The notes under the pieces are model-generated. The model saw nothing but the letters and a program-made list of their open reading frames with translations. It had not been told where the DNA came from and did not search any database. A DNA stretch of 64,000 nucleotides from Hyphomicrobiales bacterium 4NK60-0047b (GTDB taxonomy: Bacteria > Pseudomonadota > Alphaproteobacteria > Rhizobiales > HXMU1428-3), in the NCBI GenBank assembly GCA_040367435.1, contig BAABWY010000006.1:62001-126000 (forward strand). The letters are read 5' to 3'. Shown piece by piece: positions 53,638 through 63,246 of this stretch (position 1 is the stretch's first letter; each line of letters begins with the position of its first letter). The position numbers and the translations under genes are program-made.

Positions 53638-55041
53638 ATGCCTGATCAGCAAAAAATTGTGCCTATTAAAAATAATTACAAAGAAGGTCAGAACCTTGAA
53701 TTTGGGCCGTGGTTATCGCAAGCCTCTATTCTTATTGTCGATGATGAACCAGGTATACGAAATTTCTTAGTGAAAATGCTAAAACCACGCTGTAAGGAAG
53801 TTGTTGAAGCTTCAAATACCAAAGAAGCCTCACTCGCCCTTGATAAAGGCCATTTTGATGTCGTCATCCTAGATAATATTATGACAGGACAATCAGGTGT
53901 TGAATGGTTGGTCGAGCAAAGAACGATCGGCTTTTTCGCGGACGCTATTTTAATCACGGCTTACGCAGATTTAGAAACAGCAATAAGAGCGCTGCAAGCC
54001 GGTGCCGTTGATTTTGTTTTAAAACCATTTCGCTCAAACCAAATCTTAAATGCCGTTGCTCGTTGCTTAGACCGCATTCGCTTACGTAGAGAAAACTTTC
54101 TCTTACGGTATGAATTAGAAGCGAACTCAAATGAAGATAGCCAACACAACAGATTGATTGGTTCTTCGAAAGCCATTTCAGAAATCAGAAATACATTGGA
54201 ACGCGTCGCGCCAATGCCTACATCTGTTCTCATTACTGGCGAATCAGGCTCGGGCAAAGAAATCGCGGCTCGCACACTTCATTCATTATCAGATCGAGCA
54301 GATCAACCATTTGTACCGGTTAATTGTGCAGCCATTGCAGAAGATATGATTGAGAGTGAGTTTTTCGGTCAATTAAAGGAAGCTACAAGTGAAACCCTAG
54401 GACGAAGAGAAGGCCTCTTTTCTTACGCAAGCGGCGGCACGTTGTTTCTGGATGAAATTGCTGAATTGCCACTTACTATGCAAAGTAAATTATTGCGTGC
54501 CATAGAAGACAAAAAAATCAGACCTGTCGGATCTGAACGCGAAGTTCCGGTCAATGTCAGGTTTATATTTGCAACGAATGCAGACCTACCTTTAGAAGTA
54601 GAAGAAGGCCGTTTCCGCTCAGATTTATTCTATCGTCTAAACATTATGCACATAGCCATGCCACCATTACGGCAACGTAGGGGAGATATAAAAGAACTGG
54701 CAGAAATGTTTGTTGAAAAGTTTTCTCGCGAACTAGGTGTTCAATCCTTGCCGCTCACCAAAACTGTTTTAGAAGGCCTCACCAAGATGGAGTGGCCAGG
54801 GAATGTGAGGGAGTTGCGCAACTTTATCGAACGCTCTCTCATTCTAGGTGCTTACCCCACACAATTCCAAACTAAAAACACATCAAAAGAAGATCTAAAC
54901 TCAGAGAGAATGGATAAGGTTGAGAAGCGTCACATCTTAAAAGTCTTGGAAACATCGAACGGTAATAGGGCAGAAGCTGCGAGGAGATTAGGCATTTCAA
55001 GAAAAACCATTGATCGCAAATGCGCCCAATGGGAGGTCTAG
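53638..55041 (+). CDS. NtrC-family response regulator lacking GAFTGA
   Basis: 467 residues: receiver domain at about 29-145 (Asp35-Asp36, phosphoacceptor Asp79, Thr107, Lys129), AAA+ domain at about 172-400 with Walker A GESGSGKE at 201-208 and Walker B GGTLFLDEIAEL near 266-277, and a Fis-type helix-turn-helix at the end (NRAEAARRLGISRKTIDRKC). Where sigma-54 activators have GAFTGA, this protein has EATSET (248-253), with the flanking K and REGLF kept and the length unchanged. It therefore probably does not remodel sigma-54 polymerase in the usual way and may act with sigma-70, as reported for Rhodobacter HupR and NtrC. The histidine kinase gene follows by 93 bases. Confidence 0.9.
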   Translation: MPDQQKIVPIKNNYKEGQNLEFGPWLSQASILIVDDEPGIRNFLVKMLKPRCKEVVEASNTKEASLALDKGHFDVVILDNIMTGQSGVEWLVEQRTIGFFADAILITAYADLETAIRALQAGAVDFVLKPFRSNQILNAVARCLDRIRLRRENFLLRYELEANSNEDSQHNRLIGSSKAISEIRNTLERVAPMPTSVLITGESGSGKEIAARTLHSLSDRADQPFVPVNCAAIAEDMIESEFFGQLKEATSETLGRREGLFSYASGGTLFLDEIAELPLTMQSKLLRAIEDKKIRPVGSEREVPVNVRFIFATNADLPLEVEEGRFRSDLFYRLNIMHIAMPPLRQRRGDIKELAEMFVEKFSRELGVQSLPLTKTVLEGLTKMEWPGNVRELRNFIERSLILGAYPTQFQTKNTSKEDLNSERMDKVEKRHILKVLETSNGNRAEAARRLGISRKTIDRKCAQWEV

Positions 55042-55134
55042 CCTTTGAGGAGTTTAATCTAAAAATCTTAAATATGGATTTTAAAGGGAGATGGAATTAA
55101 AGAGTGATTAGTAACTCAACAAGTAGCTTAAGTA

Positions 55135-57192
55135 ATGTTTAATTTAGCGCCGAAAAATTTCAAACTAATGATTCCTGATGTGGATAAATCAGTTCGGTTG
55201 CGCCTGCTTCTTGTTGCCCTTCTTCCCATTCTGCTTGTTTCCCCTTTGTTAATGGGCTTTTCAATTTATCGATGGTCCAATCAATTCGATAATCTCTTGA
55301 TTTCGAAAGTAAATGGTGACCTAACTATTGCTCGCCAATATCTCAACCGCATTTTAGAAAACAGTGGAGAGAAGATACAAGCAGTAGGAGCGTCTGCAAG
55401 TTTTGTAGATGTGGTCAATAATAACGTAAATAATGAGCTCTCTTTTTTTCTTCAAAAAAGTCGCAACAAACTCGGTTTTGATTTTCTCTATCTTGTGAAA
55501 GACAGAGGAGAAATTATGGCCTCCGCTTCAAAGACAAAAAGCCAAAGAATACCCAAAATCTGGTCTGTTATTCAAAAAGCCTTAAAAGGTCAGCCGGCAA
55601 CCAGCATAGATATTTATAATCAAAAACAACTTTTCTTCCTGTCACCTGAATTAGCCAATCAGGCCACGATTAATATTATCCCAACCAAAGCAGCTGTCCC
55701 AACAAATCGCAAAATTGAAACGCGTGGGATGATGGTACAAACCGCCACGCCCGTTATGATAAACGGAGAAAAAGCAGCACTGGTCGGCGGAATTTTGCTG
55801 AATAGAAACTTAGACTTTATCGATACAATCAACGCTCTGGTATATCAGCAAGCAAGCTTGCCCTTTGGAAGTCAGGGAACAACTACGTTATTTTTAGATG
55901 ATGTACGTGTGAGCACCAATGTACGTTTATTTGAAAACAAACGTGCACTTGGCACCAGAGTATCAGCTATTGTACGTGAAACAGTGCTAGACAAAGGAAA
56001 AGTCTGGTTGGATCGAGCTTTTGTTGTAAATGATTGGTACATCTCCGCCTATGAACCAATTATAGACAGCTACGGAAAACGGGTAGGAATGCTCTATGTC
56101 GGCTTTCTTGATAAACCATTTCAAACTGAAAAATACACAACACTCCTTATTCTGGTTGCCATCTTTCTAGTTGTCACCCTAATCTCTGTTCCCATTTTTC
56201 TATATTGGGTCAGAGGTATTTTTAAACCCTTAGAGCGCATGGTCTCTACTATTTTAGATGTTGAAGAAGGAAATATGGGGGCCCGAACTGGTCCGGTTAA
56301 AAGCGGCGATGAAATTGGCAAAGTGGCTAACCATCTAGATGAACTACTAGACCTTTTACAGGAAAGAGACTTACAACTAAGAAACTGGGCACAAGAGCTC
56401 AATAAGCGTGTTGAAGAAAGAACTGCTGAATTACAAGCAGCCAATAAACAGTTGGAAGCAACAACTCAGCAATTGGTCATTTCAGAAAAATTAGCTGCGA
56501 TTGGTGAGATAACAGCTGGTGTCGCTCATGAAATTAATAATCCTGTGGCAGTCATCCAAGGCAATATGGATGTGATACGTGAAGTTCTGGGAGATGAGAC
56601 CAATCAAGTCATAACAGAGTTCAGACTTATAGATGAGCAGGTGCATTCTATTAATTTAATAGTGAGCAAACTCTTACAATTTGCAAGGCCAGAAGAGTTT
56701 GCTGGCTATCATGACCAGCACATGGTTGATGATGTGATGACTGACTGTCTCCTACTGGTGCAACATTTACTCAACAAAACTCTCATTAAGGTTGAAAGAG
56801 ACTCTAGTTCCGTAAATCCAGTTCTCATCAACCGAACAGAATTCCAACAAGTCTTAATTAATCTCATCGTCAACGCCATTCACTCAATGGAAGATGGTGG
56901 CACCTTAACCTTGAAAAACAATGATAAATTTCAAGATGCGAAAAATGGCGTGCTGATAGAAATAACTGATACGGGCAAAGGCATGACGCCAGATGTTTTA
57001 AAACGCGCATTTGATCCATTTTTTACAACAAAACATAGTGAAGGAACAGGCTTAGGCCTCTCTATCTCACAAACTTTGATCAGCCGAATGGGAGGTGAGA
57101 TTAAAGTGGAAAGTAAAGTTGGCAAAGGAACAACATTCTCCATCTGGCTTCCAGCCATAGTTGAGGAGGAGCCTCTAAGTATTATCTCTTAA
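55135..57192 (+). CDS. Cache-domain sensor histidine kinase
   Basis: 685 residues. Transmembrane helix at about 22-45, periplasmic region of about 290 residues (Cache-like; GMMVQTATPVMINGEKAALVGGILLNR and WYISAYEPIIDSYGKRVGMLYVGF), second helix at about 337-360, HAMP at 362-415, coiled coil, HisKA with phosphoacceptor His in AGVAHEINNP near 466, and HATPase with NLIVNAIHSM, DTGKGM and GTGLGLSIS. It is the likely partner of the response regulator just upstream. The Cache-like sensor suggests a small organic ligand. Confidence 0.9.
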   Translation: MFNLAPKNFKLMIPDVDKSVRLRLLLVALLPILLVSPLLMGFSIYRWSNQFDNLLISKVNGDLTIARQYLNRILENSGEKIQAVGASASFVDVVNNNVNNELSFFLQKSRNKLGFDFLYLVKDRGEIMASASKTKSQRIPKIWSVIQKALKGQPATSIDIYNQKQLFFLSPELANQATINIIPTKAAVPTNRKIETRGMMVQTATPVMINGEKAALVGGILLNRNLDFIDTINALVYQQASLPFGSQGTTTLFLDDVRVSTNVRLFENKRALGTRVSAIVRETVLDKGKVWLDRAFVVNDWYISAYEPIIDSYGKRVGMLYVGFLDKPFQTEKYTTLLILVAIFLVVTLISVPIFLYWVRGIFKPLERMVSTILDVEEGNMGARTGPVKSGDEIGKVANHLDELLDLLQERDLQLRNWAQELNKRVEERTAELQAANKQLEATTQQLVISEKLAAIGEITAGVAHEINNPVAVIQGNMDVIREVLGDETNQVITEFRLIDEQVHSINLIVSKLLQFARPEEFAGYHDQHMVDDVMTDCLLLVQHLLNKTLIKVERDSSSVNPVLINRTEFQQVLINLIVNAIHSMEDGGTLTLKNNDKFQDAKNGVLIEITDTGKGMTPDVLKRAFDPFFTTKHSEGTGLGLSISQTLISRMGGEIKVESKVGKGTTFSIWLPAIVEEEPLSIIS

Positions 57193-57329
57193 ATGAAAAT
57201 ACCGAGTATTCGTGGCTTTACAAATTGAAGAATAGAGTTGCACTATAAAAGAGTTAACCCCTGAGCATAAATTCTTCAAGCAGTTTTCAACCGATAAAAC
57301 CTCCAAGTTTTATAGAAACGAAAAGTCCA

Positions 57330-58232
57330 ATGTCATTGCCAAATGGTGATAACAATTCACAAGCAACTCTTTTTATCAAAGCTGCCCCATTAATTTTTAT
57401 ATTATTATGGGCTGGAGGGTTCACCTTTGCAAAATTAGGTTTGAACAGTGCTGCGCCATTTACCTTGCTGAACATGCGTTTTCTCTTCGCATCGATTGCT
57501 TTTTACGGCCTCTACCTGATCTTCAAACCAGCAATGCCAAAAACAAAAAAAGAATGGCAACACACAATAACTTCAGGTTTTTTACTGCAAGTCGTTCATT
57601 TCAGTTGCGTTTATTATGCGATTGTTTACGGCATTTCAGCTGGCGGTGTTGCCGTCATCACATCTATGCAGCCGATTTTGATCGCAATACTCTCACCGCA
57701 AATAACAGGCGAAGTAATCACAAAACGTCAATGGTTAGGATTTTTACTCGGCCTAAGCGGCGCTCTCATCGTGATTGTCCTGCAAACTGAGATTACTTAT
57801 TCGTCAAGCCTTGGGATCATTCTCTCGTGTGCAGCCTTGTTCACTATGACAACGCTGACCCTTTATGAAAAACGCTTCGGTGGTAATCAGCACCCCATAT
57901 CAATGAATTTGATACAGTATATTGTTGGTTTTGTCTGCACCTTGATCTTGGCATTGATCTTCGAAGGCTACCGCTATGAAACCTCAACGGAGCTATACCT
58001 AACGCTTGTTTATTTGGTGGTTGGCAACTCTATCATTGGTGTCACTCTTTTGCTTTCAATGATTAAGTTTGGCGAAGCGTCGAAAGTGTCTTCACTCTTT
58101 TTCCTTGTGCCCCCAATCGCTGCTATCTACGCCTGGCTTCTGGTCGATGAAGTCTTGTCAATCTGGGCTTGGGGCGGCGTCGCCTTAGCGGCAATCGGCG
58201 TGAGTTTCGTCAGAGCAGAAAAAAAGCCATAA
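57330..58232 (+). CDS. EamA/DMT family transporter
   Basis: 300 residues, ten hydrophobic segments in two five-helix EamA repeats (about 12-145 and 160-297), with the typical FILLWAGGFTFAKLGL start. Likely exports a small metabolite such as an amino acid; substrate unknown. It ends shortly before the convergent slipin gene. Confidence 0.86.
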   Translation: MSLPNGDNNSQATLFIKAAPLIFILLWAGGFTFAKLGLNSAAPFTLLNMRFLFASIAFYGLYLIFKPAMPKTKKEWQHTITSGFLLQVVHFSCVYYAIVYGISAGGVAVITSMQPILIAILSPQITGEVITKRQWLGFLLGLSGALIVIVLQTEITYSSSLGIILSCAALFTMTTLTLYEKRFGGNQHPISMNLIQYIVGFVCTLILALIFEGYRYETSTELYLTLVYLVVGNSIIGVTLLLSMIKFGEASKVSSLFFLVPPIAAIYAWLLVDEVLSIWAWGGVALAAIGVSFVRAEKKP

Positions 58233-58271
58233 GCAAACAGCTTATGGCTTTCCTCAATCAAAAAACAAAAT

Positions 58272-59435
58272 TTAATTTTCATCTTTCTTTTCTTCTTCAC
58301 CTAAGCGAACAAGATCATTCATCAAGCCACTTGTGCCGTTATGAATGGTAAGCTTATCCACCTTGGCAGAAATCTCTGTCAAAGCCTCAAGTTCTTTCAA
58401 TCGAAGCATGACAGGGTTATCCGCCATCACTTTAGCCGTGTTTAAAAGAGACCGTGTCGCATTCGTCTCTTCTCTGCGGCGAATAACATTCGCTTCAGCC
58501 TCTTTTTCAGCCGTAACAACTTTGTTCAAAATCTCACGCATATCACCAGGAAGAACAACATCTTTCAATGTGATCTCTCTTACTTCAATGCCGATTTCAG
58601 ACATTTCAGTTTTCACTTTTTCTGACGTCTCAGCATCAATGGTGACTTTTTTCTCCAAGATCTGATCAAGCGTCAATGCCCCAAGTGTTTTCCTAAAAGC
58701 ATATTGAAGGGAGCGGTAAAACGCATCTTCAAAATTCTTCACTTTGGTTGTAGCAAGCAACGGGTCCGTCACTTGATACTCGGCCGCGATGTTGACGCGA
58801 ATGGTCACCCGGTCTTTGGTCAAGACTTCTTGGCCAATCACATCAAGAGATTGACGCCGTGTATCAATAATATGAAACACAACAGATTTTCCAATGCGCC
58901 AGAAACCATGTAAACCAGGTCCAAGTTTGCGGTCATAAGCACCATCAATATAGACTAGCGCAATTTGGCCATCCAAAACCTCTTTCACATAAAAGTGGCT
59001 CACAATTCGAGAAATTCCAGAACGCTTTAAGAGAGCTTCAGAGACAGAAAAGTCATTTGAAACATCAATTAACTTCACTGCCCAGGGGCCAGCATCATTC
59101 CAAACATGAATTTTCTCATCTGGTCCAAGCGCGCTAAATAGCTGCCCATCTCGCTCAATCATAGCCACCTCGGTCGGAGATGTTTGAATGGTCGTCAAAT
59201 GATCTTTTGCCTGCTCAGGTATTTTGCTCAAAACCGCTTTGGTGAGGTTAGACTCAAAATAAGGATCACGATTAATATCATATAGCATGATAAACAAACG
59301 ATTGCGCCGGTTTGGCAAAGCATATTCGCCAGGCGCAAGAATGCGATTGACCTGCCCCTTATAAAGGGCAATCACTCGCTCATTCTCGTTGACAAGAAAT
59401 CGTTTTTTTCCAAAAATCCAATCAAGTAACCCCAT
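58272..59435 (-). CDS. Slipin / SPFH (band 7) membrane protein
   Basis: 388 residues from the ATG at 59435, preceded by GAGGA; a longer frame from 59468 adds eleven unsupported residues. The SPFH domain spans about 120-330 (LIDVSNDFSVSEALL, ALVYIDGAYDRKLGPGLHGFW, DVIGQEVLTKDRVTIRVNIAAEYQV, EVREITLKDVVLPGDMREI), followed by a coiled coil (AEKEAEANVIRRREETNATR). The first 60 residues (MGLLDWIFGKKRFLVNENERVIAL) lack a strong transmembrane helix. Such proteins organise membrane microdomains. No NfeD partner gene is adjacent. Confidence 0.85.
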   Translation of the reverse strand: MGLLDWIFGKKRFLVNENERVIALYKGQVNRILAPGEYALPNRRNRLFIMLYDINRDPYFESNLTKAVLSKIPEQAKDHLTTIQTSPTEVAMIERDGQLFSALGPDEKIHVWNDAGPWAVKLIDVSNDFSVSEALLKRSGISRIVSHFYVKEVLDGQIALVYIDGAYDRKLGPGLHGFWRIGKSVVFHIIDTRRQSLDVIGQEVLTKDRVTIRVNIAAEYQVTDPLLATTKVKNFEDAFYRSLQYAFRKTLGALTLDQILEKKVTIDAETSEKVKTEMSEIGIEVREITLKDVVLPGDMREILNKVVTAEKEAEANVIRRREETNATRSLLNTAKVMADNPVMLRLKELEALTEISAKVDKLTIHNGTSGLMNDLVRLGEEEKKDEN

Positions 59436-60172
59436 GTTACTGTTCCTCATAATATATCTCCACGGCACATGAGGTTTTCGCTCAGTGTGCTTTAAAACAA
59501 AACCGATAAAGCTAAAGAATATCTATCAGTCGGGTTAAGTCGTGAGATTGTTCAAAAAATATAGAAAATAATAGATCCAAAAACTGACAACAAGAAATCA
59601 AGCGGCAAAGTCAGAGCGGGGATTAGAAGGAAACAAAGCGCGAGATCAATTAATTACAATGTAAAAACTTGATCCAGGACTTCATCCCGTCAATACCATC
59701 ATGCCCTTGCGGCATATCATTCAAGGTGACAAATCAGGTTAGCTAAAAAAGAGCAAAGCTCTTAAAAAATTCACCGCTCATTATCACAAGTCAGTTTTCA
59801 AACCAATAAATGTAAATCAGCTTAAAAGGCTGTTGCGTTTTCTCAGACGCGTTTTGATAGAAGGAGTTGAACCTTCGACCGTCAGAACCTAAATCTGATG
59901 CTCTACCATGCTGAGCTATATCTTCGGTAAACTACAGTGAGAAAAACCTTCCCTATACAGAAGCTGAAACCAACAATTGATCAGGTCTGTAGGAGGTGTG
60001 AATGAAAACCACAAACTGCTGAAGTGAAATTCGCTTGAGTAGCTTGAGCCTTACATAGAACCACACTGTGAAAAAATTGAGGCAATAGAGCAGAAGAATA
60101 GCAAAAAGAAATAAAAACCAACTCCTTCAAAGCCGAGCTTTCAGGGAGTTGGTCTGTAATTGGGACGCTTTA
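59436..60172. other. Gene-free interval with a decayed tRNA-like sequence
   Basis: About 735 bases with no credible ORF. It contains a tRNA-like sequence on the minus strand (59853-59925) and otherwise A-rich, low-complexity DNA. I see no integrase or repeat next to it. Confidence 0.6.
59853..59925 (-). pseudogene. tRNA-like sequence with UAG anticodon and broken acceptor stem
   Basis: On the minus strand: GAAGATA, TA, D stem GCTC/GAGC with AGCATGGTA, anticodon stem TCAGA/TCTGA with loop TTTAGGT (anticodon TAG), variable CGGTC, T stem GAAGG/CCTTC with loop TTCAACT, then TATCAAA. The D, anticodon and T stems pair perfectly but only four of seven acceptor pairs form and no CCA follows. The short variable loop excludes a normal tRNA-Leu. 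The loop is one base from the TTTGGGT of tRNA-Pro(TGG), so it may be a decayed tRNA-Pro copy. It could also be a remnant left by an integrated element. Confidence 0.6.
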
Positions 60173-63100
60173 TTAGCCCTGTTTAGCCTGTCTGAAAAAT
60201 AGACTATAAAGAACAGGCACAACGCCAAGTGTTAAAACAGTGCCCGCAATCATGCCACCAGAAATCACTAAAGCAAGATCATAGAACAACACATCACGTG
60301 CAATGATAATCGGCAGAAGACCAAGCACAGTGGTTGCTGTTGTCATTAAAATAGGTTTCAACCGAGTAACGGATGCATTTAAAATAGCGTTCCTCACATC
60401 TGCACCATCTTCCCGTTCTTTCTCAATTCTGTCTATGAGTACAATCGCGTTATTGATCACAATCCCTGCAAGTGCCAGCAACCCAAGAATAGCCATGAAA
60501 CTAAAATTCGCATTTGGCGCGATAAACAGCGTCACGGAAATTCCGGTGATGACCAGTGGAATGGTCAACAAGATAATCAAAGGTCGTTTGAAACTGTCAA
60601 ACTGAGCAACCAATACGAGGATAATCAACGCAAAGGCAAGCGGCATATAAGCAAAGAGAGACCCTTGAGCTTTAGCAGAGCTCTCAAGCTCACCGCCCTT
60701 TTCAATTTCATAACCAGGCTGTAGTTCAGTTTGAATTTTACTCAATAGCGGTGTCAGAGCAGTATCAAGTTCAGCAGCCGTCATGTTTTTATTGACAGCA
60801 GAGATGGTAATCGTGCGCTCTAAATCTCGGCGCTGCATTAAAGAAAATTCAGGTTGGCCGCGAAATGTTGCAATTTGTAGGAGGGGAATAGGATTGCCGT
60901 TTTCCACTCCAATATTCAATGTCCGCAACCTATCAATATTCTTTCGAGCCAATCCTTTTTCTCGCAAAATCACAGGTATAGTCTGATCCCCTTCCCGATA
61001 ACCAGAAACTGTCGAGCCAGCTAAACTCGCATTCAGCGCATTGGCCACTTGCTCAGAAGTGACGCCTGCACGCCTTGCGCGCGCTTGGTCAATATCCACA
61101 ATGATTTTAACTGTTGGGTTCTCCCAGTCATCTTTAATATTCCGAGAGCCAGGAATAGCGCGAATTCCCGCCATAATGCGTTCAGATAAAGATTTTAAAG
61201 TTTTAGCATCACTACCCACAATCCGGTATTCAACCAAACCAGCCTCTCCTGGCCCCATGGACATCGGCTTTGGTGTCACCCGCACATCAGGCATGGAAAG
61301 GTTTGCAAATTGGCGCACTTTCTCCAGCAAAGGCAAAATATCAGAAGGCTCTTTCACATTTACAACCAAAAACGCTCGAAATGGATCAGAGTCGTTTGGA
61401 TCTAGCCCAAGATAAAAGCGTGGCCCTCCACCAGCCACATAGGCAACATGGTTTTTAACTTCAGGGTTTTTGGCTTTGTCGAGCAACCAGTTTTGCAAAG
61501 GCTTCACAGCCGCGAGTGTTAGGTAACTATTACTCCCAACCGGAGCATCAACCAAAATTTGTAATTGGGTGCGCTCTGATGCCGGGAAAAACACTTTGGG
61601 AACATAGGCAAATAGTGAGACCCCGCCAAATAAGGTGAGCAAAACAACACCTAAAAATGCAAATCTAAAACTTAAAATACCATCAAGAATAGACCGATAA
61701 ATCCGGTAAAACGGCTGTGTTTCATAATGATTGTCATCTATCAGTTTACCTGGTTTTAAAAACCAATAGCAGAATAATGGCATCGCCGTTACAGCCATGA
61801 CCCAGGACCCAAGTAGAGAAATTGCAATCACGAGAGAAATAGAGCGGGTATATTCACCAGCCGTACTATCCGCCAACATTAACGGCATGAAAGCAAAAAC
61901 AGTTGTCAAACTCGAAGAGAGCAAAGGCATCGACATATCTTGGCCTGAAGCAATCACAGCTTTCAAGCGGTCCTCACCTTCAGCCAACCGCCTGCTTATG
62001 TCTTCAGCAATCACAATGCCATTATCCACTAAAAGACCAAGTGCAATAATCAAAGTCGCAAGAGACATGCGCTCAAGTTCAATGCCCATAATGCGCATCA
62101 CAAGGATAGACAGAAGCATCACCAGTGGCACCATCGCTCCAACCAATAATCCTGTGCGCCACCCCAAGAATACCATCACCACAACCAAAACAATCCCAAT
62201 CGTCTGATAAAGATTATTCATCACGCCGCTAACCGCAATTTCAATCTCATTAGGCTGGAAAGTGATATAACTAAGCTGATAACCGATGGGCAAGCCTTGC
62301 TCTAATTGAGAGGTCTTGGCCTTCATGTCTTCGGCAAATTTAAAACTATCAAACTGATCAATCATTGAAACGGAAAGAGCGATAGCTTTCTTGCCATTAA
62401 AAAATGCAGGTGATTTTGGAGGGTCAGCAAAGCCTCGTGAAATTGTCGCAATATCTTTTAGATAAGCAACTTGGCCGGTTTTATCCGGAATTTTGATTTG
62501 AAGGTTTTCAAGCTGCTCTAAATTTTCAAAATTACCAGTTGGTTCCACATAAAAAGATGAGCCGTTAGCCTGTATAATACCACCAGGTAAAACAATGTTC
62601 TGACGGCTAATCGCATCCGTGATATCAGATGCTTTAATACCATATTGAGCCAGACGAATATTATCAACTTCGACAAAAATGCGCTCAGGTTCCACACCAA
62701 AAAGAGAAACCTTTCGCACGCCGTTGACGCGGTAAAGTTGATTGCGCAAATATTTTGCATTCGTGCGCATTTCAGCCAAAGTAAACCCCTCAGCTGTTAA
62801 TGCAATGGTGGCCATGGCAACTTCACCATAATCATCATTAACAAAAGGGCCTTCAGTACCGCTTGGCAGGTCACCCTTAACATCTTCCATTTTATTTCGA
62901 AGATCTTGCCAAATAGGGTCCATATCACTGTAGCGCTCATAAACAGCCGCGCGAATAATCGTCACCCCATTTTGAACAGTTGAAATAATATGCTCAACTT
63001 CCGGAATTTCACGCAGCTTTTCTTCAATCTTACGAGTGATTAAATTTTCGATCCGTGTTGGAGACATACCATTGAATTGCGCTGTTATAAGAGCAGTTCG

Positions 63101-63229
63101 AATGGTGATCTCAGGGTCTTCGCGAGATGGATGGGTTGTATAGCTAAAAGGTCCGGCAAATAAAATGAGGACAACAAAGAGCAAAACAAGAGTTCGATTA
63201 TTTAGAGCAAAGGCTGTTAAGTTCCGCAT
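60173..63229 (-). CDS. RND efflux transporter permease
   Basis: 1018-residue inner-membrane RND pump. The first helix is at about 11-30, two large periplasmic loops follow, and 12 transmembrane helices are visible. The TM4 relay motif reads GLLVDNGIVIAED (AcrB has Asp-Asp where this has Asp-Asn) and TM10 reads GIVINNAIVLID (Asn in place of the AcrB Lys), the variant proton relay of the non-AcrB subgroup of drug RND pumps. The periplasmic adaptor gene ends 17 bases upstream. Substrate unknown. Length is normal. Confidence 0.92.
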   Translation of the reverse strand: MRNLTAFALNNRTLVLLFVVLILFAGPFSYTTHPSREDPEITIRTALITAQFNGMSPTRIENLITRKIEEKLREIPEVEHIISTVQNGVTIIRAAVYERYSDMDPIWQDLRNKMEDVKGDLPSGTEGPFVNDDYGEVAMATIALTAEGFTLAEMRTNAKYLRNQLYRVNGVRKVSLFGVEPERIFVEVDNIRLAQYGIKASDITDAISRQNIVLPGGIIQANGSSFYVEPTGNFENLEQLENLQIKIPDKTGQVAYLKDIATISRGFADPPKSPAFFNGKKAIALSVSMIDQFDSFKFAEDMKAKTSQLEQGLPIGYQLSYITFQPNEIEIAVSGVMNNLYQTIGIVLVVVMVFLGWRTGLLVGAMVPLVMLLSILVMRIMGIELERMSLATLIIALGLLVDNGIVIAEDISRRLAEGEDRLKAVIASGQDMSMPLLSSSLTTVFAFMPLMLADSTAGEYTRSISLVIAISLLGSWVMAVTAMPLFCYWFLKPGKLIDDNHYETQPFYRIYRSILDGILSFRFAFLGVVLLTLFGGVSLFAYVPKVFFPASERTQLQILVDAPVGSNSYLTLAAVKPLQNWLLDKAKNPEVKNHVAYVAGGGPRFYLGLDPNDSDPFRAFLVVNVKEPSDILPLLEKVRQFANLSMPDVRVTPKPMSMGPGEAGLVEYRIVGSDAKTLKSLSERIMAGIRAIPGSRNIKDDWENPTVKIIVDIDQARARRAGVTSEQVANALNASLAGSTVSGYREGDQTIPVILREKGLARKNIDRLRTLNIGVENGNPIPLLQIATFRGQPEFSLMQRRDLERTITISAVNKNMTAAELDTALTPLLSKIQTELQPGYEIEKGGELESSAKAQGSLFAYMPLAFALIILVLVAQFDSFKRPLIILLTIPLVITGISVTLFIAPNANFSFMAILGLLALAGIVINNAIVLIDRIEKEREDGADVRNAILNASVTRLKPILMTTATTVLGLLPIIIARDVLFYDLALVISGGMIAGTVLTLGVVPVLYSLFFRQAKQG

Positions 63230-63246
63230 GGAAAAAAATCTTTCAG

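Noticed and set aside
59853-59925. Selenocysteine or suppressor tRNA
   Set aside because: The anticodon read 5' to 3' is TAG, which would read CUA codons, not UAG or UGA; the variable arm is short and the acceptor stem is broken.
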